Below are positions 7,953-13,376 of a stretch of 13,376 nt of DNA, piece after piece. The notes under the pieces are model-generated. The model was not told the origin of the DNA and made no database searches. It saw only the letters and a list, made by a program, of their open reading frames with translations. Origin of the DNA: an uncultured Rikenellaceae bacterium. GTDB taxonomy: Bacteria > Bacteroidota > Bacteroidia > Bacteroidales > Rikenellaceae. Made by a program: the position numbers and the translations under genes. The stretch is from positions 1-13,376 of the forward strand of contig CASDWR010000243.1 in assembly GCA_949284665.1 (NCBI GenBank), read 5' to 3'. The first letter of the stretch is position 1. Each line of letters opens with the position of its first letter.

Positions 7953-8223
7953 AACATCGGCAGGACGAACGCCTGCCGGAGAACATCTGCCTTCCCGTAT
8001 ATCGACCCGCTCAAAGGAGGAATTTGTACGGATTTCTCCCCGGCAAAAAACGGCAGGGGAATTTTGGGGGGATACACCCACGAAATGCCATTCCTGCTTG
8101 GTCCGAACATCAGAAACCTCACCGGGCGACAATAACGGTAATGGTCTCATTCATGATCCGATAAGTATTTATACGCACTTGAAAATGGGTCTATTCGCTC
8201 ACCCTACCTTGTACGTTTCGCGG
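7953..8223. other. Spacer between nifJ terminator and the Hdr-like operon
   Basis: I see no convincing gene in this stretch. It begins with a GC-rich hairpin, CGGCAGG (7958-7964) against CCTGCCG (7972-7978), directly after the terminator and without a T-run. A very good Shine-Dalgarno-like AAAGGAGG (8013-8020) precedes a TTG-started frame of about 46 codons at 8024. The peptide is low in hydrophobic content and resembles nothing I know, so I do not call it a gene. The remainder up to the -7 box at 8224 shows no clear operator or -33 element. Confidence 0.5.
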
Positions 8224-8231
8224 TAACTTTG
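8224..8231 (+). promoter_or_regulatory. -7 box of the Hdr-like operon (TAACTTTG)
   Basis: TAACTTTG fits TAnnTTTG. No TTTG is found at the usual -33 spacing, so promoter strength is uncertain. Transcription would begin around 8238, which is the GTG that could otherwise serve as start of the first gene. That is a reason to prefer the ATG at 8265. Confidence 0.5.
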
Positions 8232-8264
8232 TAGCAAGTGAAATTTTCATCAAACGGACAGGTC

Positions 8265-8960
8265 ATGGGAAAATACTACGACATGCTGACGGAAGACATC
8301 CGACTGCAGGAAGGGTTGAAAGCGTGCATGAACTGCGGCGTATGCACGGCCGTGTGCCCTGCTGCCGAATTTTACAATTACGATCCACGTCAGATTGTCA
8401 GCACCGTGCAGACGAAAGACGATGAGGCAATCGAAAAGTTGCTACGCAGTGATGTCATCTGGTATTGCGGCGAATGCATGTCATGCAGGCCACGATGTCC
8501 TCGTGGGAATACGCCTGGATATGTAATCCAGGCCCTTCGGACGCTTTCCCAGAAATTGGGTTTTTTCGTGGAATCGGAAAAGGGGCGTCAGCAACTGGCA
8601 ATAAAACGGACCGTTGGCGAAAGTATTCTCAATACGGGTTACTGCGTACAACCCAAACTGGTCGTTCCGGACAAACACCCCGAACAGGGCCCCGTATGGC
8701 AATGGATTTATGAGCATGACAAGGAGGTGTACACGCGATTCAACCCCACATACGGATCCGAAGGGGCCGGTGCTGTACGTAAGATTGACGAAGAGTCGAT
8801 GAATGAGTTGCGCCGGATTTTCGATGTCAGCGGAGGCACGGAATTTTTCGACAATATCGAACGCTGCTCAGACCGTAAGGCCCGCGAGATGGGATTTGAC
8901 GGTGCGGACGACAACTACATGATGCACACTTACACGACCAACAACGGCCGACACCAATAA
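8265..8960 (+). CDS. HdrC-like iron-sulfur protein (4Fe-4S dicluster domain)
   Basis: The protein is 231 residues from the ATG at 8265. Two complete [4Fe-4S] motifs are present: Cys21/24/27/31 (CMNCGVCTAVCP) and Cys68/71/74/78 (CGECMSCRPRCPRG). This is the spacing of the HdrC subunit, which relays electrons between the HdrA flavoprotein and the HdrB catalytic subunit. The rest (about 80-231) is a cysteine-poor extension, making it longer than methanogen HdrC but similar to the HdrC1 of sHdr-type sulfur-oxidising clusters. It has no signal peptide or membrane segment, so it is cytoplasmic. An in-frame GTG at 8238 would add nine residues, but it sits at the predicted transcription start and adds a sequence without family resemblance. 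It is the first gene of a five-gene operon, 21 bases before the HdrB-like gene. The physiological substrate is unknown. Confidence 0.88.
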   Translation: MGKYYDMLTEDIRLQEGLKACMNCGVCTAVCPAAEFYNYDPRQIVSTVQTKDDEAIEKLLRSDVIWYCGECMSCRPRCPRGNTPGYVIQALRTLSQKLGFFVESEKGRQQLAIKRTVGESILNTGYCVQPKLVVPDKHPEQGPVWQWIYEHDKEVYTRFNPTYGSEGAGAVRKIDEESMNELRRIFDVSGGTEFFDNIERCSDRKAREMGFDGADDNYMMHTYTTNNGRHQ

Positions 8961-8981
8961 TATTCCGCGGAGAGAGAAGAG

Positions 8982-10043
8982 ATGAAGAGAAACAGTTGGA
9001 CAGATTATCAGAAAGAGATCGCCGACGATCGCTACTACTATTTGAGAAGTTGCATTCGACAAAATTTTTTCCCGGGGTCGGAACGTATGCTTCTACAGAT
9101 GTTGCGTAATGATCTGGGCCGTGACATTTGTGATGATCAACGGTTGACCTCATGCACCGGAATCGGTTATCATTCCGACATCGTACCGTTGGAAACGATC
9201 ATGACGGTCGTAGCGCGTCAGTTTTCGCTGATGGCCGAAAAGGGTTATGAGAATGCAGTAGCCTCATGCATTACCTCTTTCGGTATCTACAATGAAATCA
9301 TGGAGACGTGGAACGAATTTCCAGAAACCGAGGAACGGGTCCGGGAGAATCTCTACAAGGCAACAGGTCGCGAGTTTGCCAAGCCCAAGAATATCGCCCA
9401 TGCTTCGGATGTAATCTTCCACCACCGGGAAGCAATTGCAGCAAAGGCAAGATACCGGTTGGTCAATGTCGAAACGGGACATCCGTTACGTGGAGTCGAA
9501 CATATCGGATGCCATTATGCAAAGATCTTCCCGAAATCGGGTGTAGGCGGTTCTGAATTTCCTTATGTTTTGGCCGGCATGATTGAGGCTTGGGGTGGTG
9601 AGGTAGTAGACTATCCCGAGCGACGCCACTGCTGCGGTTTCGGTTTCCGCAACTATCTGGTACAGGCAAACCGAGGATATTCGGTAGCCAATTCACAGAA
9701 GAAATTCGAATCGATGGCCCCCTACAAGCCCGATTTTATTGTTTGCAACTGTCCGGGATGCACCATGTTCCTCGACCGGTGGCAATATACCATTGCCGAG
9801 ATGGAGGGAAGCGTATACGGACCGGAAGGCAAAGGGATTCCGGTACTGACCTATGAAGAATTGGCCGGGTTGGTACTTGGTTACGATCCATGGGACCTCG
9901 GGTTGCAAATGCATCAGGTCGATGTCGAACCTTTGCTCAACAAGATGGGCATTGCATACGATCCGGCAGCCAAATATCTGGCTACGAATGGGAAATATAT
10001 CGGACAACCGGAGGAAGCCATTGTCAACAGCGGTTGCCAGTAA
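8982..10043 (+). CDS. HdrB-like subunit with CCG (cysteine-rich) domains
   Basis: The protein is 353 residues. HdrB carries the catalytic noncubane [4Fe-4S] clusters in two CCG domains. The C-terminal domain is intact: Cys177, Cys217-Cys218 and Cys257/Cys260 (CNCPGC, with an extra Cys255). The N-terminal domain is degenerate. Cys24, Cys58 and Cys96 remain, but the second Cys of the CC pair is Thr59 (SCTG) and the second Cys of CxxC is Ser99 (CITS). One noncubane cluster is therefore expected rather than two. Such asymmetry would fit a B1-type subunit of sHdr clusters, but that comparison is from memory. There is no membrane segment. A weak purine-rich AGAGAG precedes the ATG, and the next gene starts 13 bases after the stop. 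NCBI-style naming would be CoB-CoM heterodisulfide reductase subunit B family, but no methanogen substrate is implied in this organism. Confidence 0.88.
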   Translation: MKRNSWTDYQKEIADDRYYYLRSCIRQNFFPGSERMLLQMLRNDLGRDICDDQRLTSCTGIGYHSDIVPLETIMTVVARQFSLMAEKGYENAVASCITSFGIYNEIMETWNEFPETEERVRENLYKATGREFAKPKNIAHASDVIFHHREAIAAKARYRLVNVETGHPLRGVEHIGCHYAKIFPKSGVGGSEFPYVLAGMIEAWGGEVVDYPERRHCCGFGFRNYLVQANRGYSVANSQKKFESMAPYKPDFIVCNCPGCTMFLDRWQYTIAEMEGSVYGPEGKGIPVLTYEELAGLVLGYDPWDLGLQMHQVDVEPLLNKMGIAYDPAAKYLATNGKYIGQPEEAIVNSGCQ

Positions 10044-10056
10044 ACAAAAACATAAG

Positions 10057-11076
10057 ATGAAAGAGAGAGTGATCGTCGTGGGCGGAGGAGTTGCCGGTAT
10101 GCAAACGGCCCTGTCGCTAAAAGAGTTGGGAGTCGATCCCGTCATCGTCGAGAAGGAACTGACGTTGGGAGGGAAACTCCGCGACTGGCATAAACTGTTC
10201 CCTACGTTCACCCCCGCATCGGAGGTGCTCGAACCCCTGCGGCAACGCATTCTTGAAAGCGGAACGGAAGTACGTACGGGAAGAGCCGTGATGCATGTGG
10301 CTCCGGACGGTGTCATATTCGAAAACGGCGAACGACTGGAAGCCGATGCAGTAGTGGTTTGCTCGGGTTTCGAGTTATTCGATGCCCGTATCAAGGAGGA
10401 ATACGGATACGGCATTTATGACAATGTCTTTACGACCGTCGATATCGAGCACATGCTCAATGAAGGCAAAGTCGCCACCGCACAAGGGAAGGCCCCCAGG
10501 CGGATTGCATTTCTGCACTGTGTCGGATCGAGGGATGAAAAAGTAAACCAACACCACTGTTCGCGAGTCTGTTGTATCACGGGAGTGAAACAGGCGATGG
10601 AAATGCGGTCACTTTTCCCGGAAAGTCAAGTATACAATTTCTACATGGATATCCGCATGTTCGGCCCAGGTTACGAAGAGATGTACCGGGAAGCGCAACT
10701 GAAATACAACATCCATTTTATTCGTGGACGAATCTCGGAAGCGAGCCAGACGATCGACGGACGGATACAGATCAAGGCTGAAGACACATTGGTGGGTCGG
10801 CCGTTGCGCATGACGGTTGACATGTTGGTCCTCATTATCGGTATGAAGGGTTGCGGATGCAACCGTATCTTCGCCGAGCATGGGCTGCCCACGGCACCCA
10901 ACGGATTCATGCAAACTCGCGACTCTTTTGTCGGGAATGTGGAATCGCCGTTACCGGGGGTTTTTTATGCCGGAGCGGTCAGCGCCCCGAAAAACATCGG
11001 AGAGAGTCTCAACGAAGGGGTCGCTGCTGCTCTCCGCACGGTCGAATACCTCAAGACGAAAGGAGAAAAGCCATGA
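10057..11076 (+). CDS. Short HdrA-like FAD/iron-sulfur protein
   Basis: The protein is 339 residues, about half the length of methanogen HdrA and closer to QmoA or sHdrA. The FAD-binding Rossmann motif is GGGVAG (9-14), with the adenosine-ribose acidic residue Glu32 and the following LGGKL. The HdrA-specific cluster motif is complete: Cys155 (HCVGSRDE), Cys168, Cys172 and Cys173 (CSRVCC), with the same 13-4-1 spacing as HdrA. After the FPT motif, where many HdrA proteins have a Cys-x2-Cys pair, this one reads FTPASEVLEP, so that N-terminal cluster is lost. There are also no C-terminal ferredoxin motifs. A final FAD-contact region GVFYAGAVSAPKNIGES is conserved. It should be the flavin core that exchanges electrons with the flanking HdrC/HdrB proteins. 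Its stop overlaps the next start as ATGA. With a single flavin, whether it can bifurcate electrons is unclear. Confidence 0.9.
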   Translation: MKERVIVVGGGVAGMQTALSLKELGVDPVIVEKELTLGGKLRDWHKLFPTFTPASEVLEPLRQRILESGTEVRTGRAVMHVAPDGVIFENGERLEADAVVVCSGFELFDARIKEEYGYGIYDNVFTTVDIEHMLNEGKVATAQGKAPRRIAFLHCVGSRDEKVNQHHCSRVCCITGVKQAMEMRSLFPESQVYNFYMDIRMFGPGYEEMYREAQLKYNIHFIRGRISEASQTIDGRIQIKAEDTLVGRPLRMTVDMLVLIIGMKGCGCNRIFAEHGLPTAPNGFMQTRDSFVGNVESPLPGVFYAGAVSAPKNIGESLNEGVAAALRTVEYLKTKGEKP

Positions 11077-11402
11077 CACAATTCGGATTCAGCATATCGC
11101 AGCCAAGAGCCATCAATCTCGACAAGAACGACCTCATGGTATCCGAGAGGATTCTCCGTGAGATGCCGGAATTGCAGACTTGTATCGCTTGCGGCAGTTG
11201 TACGGCAACATGTACGGCAGGCAATCTCACGACTTTTAATTTCCGACGAGTGCACACGCTCGTGCGCAGAGGCGAATACGAGGAAGCATACGAAGAGATG
11301 GGGAAATGCATGCTTTGCGGCAAATGCCGATTGAGTTGTCCGCGCGGGATCAATACGCGGGGCGTAGTGATGATGATCAAGAGAGAGTTGGGGGAATATT
11401 GA
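11073..11402 (+). CDS. Small HdrC-like 4Fe-4S dicluster protein (second HdrC)
   Basis: The protein is 109 residues. Two [4Fe-4S] motifs are Cys37/40/43/47 (CIACGSCTATC, followed by Thr instead of the common Pro) and Cys79/82/85/89 (CMLCGKCRLSCPRG). The sequence between them (NFRRVHTLVRRGEYEEAY) is typical of HdrC. An open frame continues far upstream inside the HdrA-like gene. The ATG at 11073 is clearly the start: it has AGGAG at 11061-11065, overlaps the preceding stop as ATGA, and gives the normal N-terminus. Only one base separates its stop from the next ATG, so the HdrA-like, small HdrC-like and membrane genes are tightly coupled. It probably wires the flavin subunit to the membrane fusion subunit. 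Confidence 0.9.
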   Translation: MTQFGFSISQPRAINLDKNDLMVSERILREMPELQTCIACGSCTATCTAGNLTTFNFRRVHTLVRRGEYEEAYEEMGKCMLCGKCRLSCPRGINTRGVVMMIKRELGEY

Positions 11403-11403
11403 C

Positions 11404-13188
11404 ATGAATCTGTATTACGACCATTTCGTGGTGCCTTTCGTGGCGGGAACGGTATTTCTGTTCGTCGTAATCCTCTGGAAGTGGAGTCGGTGGCTGTATG
11501 CGTTACCCAAAGATGATAAACGTTCCATTTTACGGGGTATCCCCACCATTGCCACCATCAAGGCGATCGGAGAAGTGATTATGGAGTCATTGCTTCACCG
11601 TCGGATTTTCCGACGGAATCCATTGCTGGGCTACATGCACATGAGTTTGGCTTTCGGTTGGTTTTTATTGATCACCGTTGGTTGGATCGAAGCTGCTACG
11701 GTCCTCGGAGCCGGGACACCTCTTCATGCCCATGTCTTTTTCCGGTATTTTGATCCGGCAGGCGGGACCGGATACAATCCCTTCTCGCTGATTATGGATC
11801 TGCTACTGCTTTTTGTTCTTTCTGGAGTAGCCCTGGCATGGTTCAAACGATTGCGTTCCAGAGCCATGGGGATGCGCCGAACGACGAGACACACCACTCT
11901 CGACCGTATTGCTCTCTCTGCGTTGTGGTTTATCTTCCCGTTGCGCCTGATTGCCGAAAGTTGTGCGGCAGCCATCAAGGGGAATGGAGGTTTTCTTACG
12001 GGGAGTATCGGTAATTTTCTGACGGGCCATCTGAATGCGTCGACGTTGGTCGGATTGAACGAAACGGCATGGTGGTTTTACTCTTTCGCACTCGGGATCT
12101 TTTTCGTGGCAATGCCCTTTTCCCGCTACATGCATATCTTTACCGAGATTCCCCTGATCTTCCTGCGCCGTTATCGGCTTCGCAGCAGACAAAAAGAGAC
12201 AAGTTTCGACCAGTTTCAAATACAGGCATGTTCACGATGCGGCATATGTATCGATCCGTGTCAATTGCAACGCGACGCGGGGATCGAAGGGGTTCAATCG
12301 GTCTATTTCTTGCGTGACCGCCGCTATCAGACATTGACGGACCGGGTTGTGGATAACTGTCTCATGTGCGGCCGATGTGAAACAGCCTGTCCCGTGGGCA
12401 TCGAACTCAACACCCTGCGCTTGAACAGTCGTGAAAAACGTATGAACGGGACAGCAGAGAGCCGATACGATTATCTCGAAGGGATCGACCTCTCGGAAGG
12501 TAACGGCAAAGTAGGTTATTTCGCCGGCTGCATGACCTTGCTGACCCCGAGCATTCTCTCATCCATGGAGAAAATTTTCACTGCGGCTGGAGAGTCTGTA
12601 TGGTGGGCAGACAGAGAAGGCAGTTCCTGTTGCGGACGTCCGCTGAAACTCGCCGGTGAGATCAACGCTGCACAAAAGATCATGCGGCACAACGAAGAAC
12701 TATTCCACAAACACGGAATCACCACGCTGGTAACCTCATGTCCGATCTGTCTGAAGGTGTTCCGGGAAGATTATAATCTGCAGGGGATCGAAGTTCTCCA
12801 CCACAGCGAATATATACTCCGGTTATTGGAGACAGGACGGTTGAAAGTGAAGAACGGAGGGAAGAGTTATGTTTATCACGATCCCTGCGAACTGGGTCGG
12901 GGAAGCGGCATTTATGATCCCCCCCGGCGCGTGATTTCAAATGTCGGTACATTGTTCGAAGCCGCGCACAATCGCCGCGACGCTCTTTGTTGCGGCAGCA
13001 GTGTGGCAAATACGGCTATTTCAGACGACGGCCAGTTACGCATTGCAAAAGCGATGGCATCCGAGTTGTCGGCAAGCGGGGCAGACACTATTGTCACGGC
13101 TTGTCCGCTATGTAAAAAAACCATCGCACGTGCAACTGAGAAACGGGTCTTGGACCTCTCACAAGTGGTTGCCGAGAATTTCTCATAA
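11404..13188 (+). CDS. Membrane-anchored HdrE-HdrC-HdrD-type fusion: cytochrome b-like domain, two 4Fe-4S, two CCG domains
   Basis: The protein is 594 residues with three parts. Residues 1-250 hold about five membrane segments (near 9-26, 76-96, 128-146, 168-187, 222-240) with a NarI/HdrE/DsrM-like layout. His79 and His244, the latter in MPFSRYMHIF, are candidate heme b ligands. Residues 276-329 hold two [4Fe-4S] sites, Cys276/279/282/286 and Cys319/322/325/329. Residues 376-570 hold two fully intact CCG domains, Cys376/409-410/446/449 and Cys495/529-530/567/570. This combines in one chain the membrane quinone module and catalytic Fe-S module seen as HdrE+HdrD or DsrM+DsrK. It should sit in the cytoplasmic membrane with the Fe-S parts facing the cytoplasm and exchange electrons with menaquinone. 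It is the last gene of the operon. I see no intrinsic terminator after it. Confidence 0.88.
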   Translation: MNLYYDHFVVPFVAGTVFLFVVILWKWSRWLYALPKDDKRSILRGIPTIATIKAIGEVIMESLLHRRIFRRNPLLGYMHMSLAFGWFLLITVGWIEAATVLGAGTPLHAHVFFRYFDPAGGTGYNPFSLIMDLLLLFVLSGVALAWFKRLRSRAMGMRRTTRHTTLDRIALSALWFIFPLRLIAESCAAAIKGNGGFLTGSIGNFLTGHLNASTLVGLNETAWWFYSFALGIFFVAMPFSRYMHIFTEIPLIFLRRYRLRSRQKETSFDQFQIQACSRCGICIDPCQLQRDAGIEGVQSVYFLRDRRYQTLTDRVVDNCLMCGRCETACPVGIELNTLRLNSREKRMNGTAESRYDYLEGIDLSEGNGKVGYFAGCMTLLTPSILSSMEKIFTAAGESVWWADREGSSCCGRPLKLAGEINAAQKIMRHNEELFHKHGITTLVTSCPICLKVFREDYNLQGIEVLHHSEYILRLLETGRLKVKNGGKSYVYHDPCELGRGSGIYDPPRRVISNVGTLFEAAHNRRDALCCGSSVANTAISDDGQLRIAKAMASELSASGADTIVTACPLCKKTIARATEKRVLDLSQVVAENFS

Positions 13189-13204
13189 AAAAAGAGGATT
13201 GATT

Positions 13205-13236
13205 TTTGCAGTAAGGAAAATTTTGTTGTACCTTTG
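13205..13236 (+). promoter_or_regulatory. Initiator tRNA promoter, consensus Bacteroidetes -33/-7
   Basis: TTTG at 13205-13208 and TACCTTTG at 13229-13236 are separated by exactly 20 bases, matching the Bacteroidetes housekeeping consensus (TTTG, 19-21 bases, TAnnTTTG). Transcription would start near 13243, about 40 bases before the tRNA. It is the clearest promoter in the window and the main support for the phylum assignment. Confidence 0.85.
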
Positions 13237-13282
13237 TAACGCCAAGGAGGGAAGATTCCCCAAAATGGGAAAAACGATACAT

Positions 13283-13355
13283 CGCGGGGTGGAGCAGTTG
13301 GCAGCTCGTTGGGCTCATAACCCAAAGGTCGGAGGTTCGAGTCCTCCTCCCGCTA
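13283..13355 (+). tRNA. Initiator tRNA-fMet (CAU)
   Basis: A complete 73-base cloverleaf: acceptor 13283-13289 with 13348-13354, D stem GAGC/GCTC, anticodon stem TTGGG/CCCAA with loop CTCATAA (anticodon CAT at 13316-13318), T stem GGAGG/CCTCC with TTCGAGT loop, discriminator A at 13355. Initiator hallmarks are all present: an unpaired first position (C1 against T72), three consecutive G-C pairs closing the anticodon loop, and an A11-T24 pair in the D stem. The CCA end is not encoded (the following bases are CTA). It is therefore the initiator rather than the elongator tRNA-Met or tRNA-Ile2. Confidence 0.96.
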
Positions 13356-13376
13356 CTAAAACGGACAATTCGAAAG

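Noticed and set aside
7958..7978. CGGCAGG/CCTGCCG hairpin after the nifJ terminator
   Set aside because: No T-run and no conserved riboswitch-like surroundings; noted in the spacer entry but not called as an RNA element.
8013..8161. TTG-started frame of about 46 codons behind a strong AAAGGAGG
   Set aside because: Non-ATG start, no recognisable features, atypical composition; a chance Shine-Dalgarno in spacer is simpler.
8239..8249. TGAAA-T-TTTCA inverted repeat near the start of the Hdr-like operon, reminiscent of the TTGTGA-type Rex site
   Set aside because: The half-sites are one base too close for the known operator and the outer positions do not match, so it is probably chance in an AT-rich stretch.
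10851..11072. Upstream extension of the small HdrC-like gene inside the HdrA-like gene
   Set aside because: The segment is out of frame with conserved HdrA sequence; the ATG at 11073 has a Shine-Dalgarno and an ATGA overlap.
13174..13184. GAGAA-T-TTCTC at the end of the fusion gene as a terminator
   Set aside because: The one-base centre cannot form a hairpin loop, and it is coding sequence; the following A-run is on the wrong strand for + strand termination.
1..13376. Search for CRISPR arrays, insertion sequences, attachment sites and toxin-antitoxin or defence genes
   Set aside because: No spaced direct repeats, transposase motifs, terminal inverted repeats or tRNA-end duplications were seen; the region reads as core metabolism.

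Overview
The window looks like a chromosomal segment from an anaerobic member of the Bacteroidetes, most likely gut Bacteroidales and perhaps Alistipes/Rikenellaceae. The grounds are TAnnTTTG-type -7 promoter boxes (best case in front of the tRNA at the right end), weak or absent Shine-Dalgarno sites before several genes, a pyruvate:ferredoxin oxidoreductase, and moderate GC content. The genus is an inference from style, not from a marker gene.

Layout, left to right. (1) Positions 1-355 hold no convincing gene, only a possible -7 promoter box. (2) A + strand gene (356-1069) encodes an exported, probably beta-barrel protein of unknown function. (3) A short convergent intergenic stretch carries three perfect GGATATC units and a hairpin. 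(4) A minus-strand group (1223-4153) encodes two overlapping M16 metallopeptidase subunits, one with the zinc site and one without. They are preceded by a frameshifted small reading frame that ends in an ATGA overlap with the first peptidase. (5) A divergent regulatory region (about 4154-4335) holds a TATCTTTG -7 box and a perfect 20-bp palindrome resembling a Rex (NADH-sensing repressor) operator. (6) nifJ (4336-7881) is a complete single-chain pyruvate:ferredoxin oxidoreductase closed by a strong hairpin terminator. (7) After about 310 bases of spacer with its own -7 box comes a tight five-gene + strand operon (8265-13188): HdrC-like, HdrB-like, short HdrA-like flavoprotein, small HdrC-like, and a membrane protein fusing a cytochrome-b-like domain, two [4Fe-4S] sites and two CCG domains (HdrE-HdrC-HdrD architecture). 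(8) An initiator tRNA-Met(CAU) with a textbook Bacteroidetes promoter ends the window.

How the parts may work together. NifJ makes acetyl-CoA and reduced ferredoxin. The five-gene operon encodes what looks like a large flavin/Fe-S complex with a quinone-facing membrane subunit. Its gene order, C-B-A-C-(membrane)B, resembles the sulfur-oxidising sHdr clusters and, more loosely, Qmo/Dsr-type complexes. However, the last subunit is a membrane-anchored fusion, and no bifurcation partner (FlxABCD, MvhD, FdhAB), lipoate-binding protein or sulfur enzyme is visible. A menaquinone-linked redox complex fed by ferredoxin or by a thiol/disulfide couple is the working inference. The true electron donor cannot be read from the sequence. 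This operon is the strongest candidate in the window for an undescribed system.
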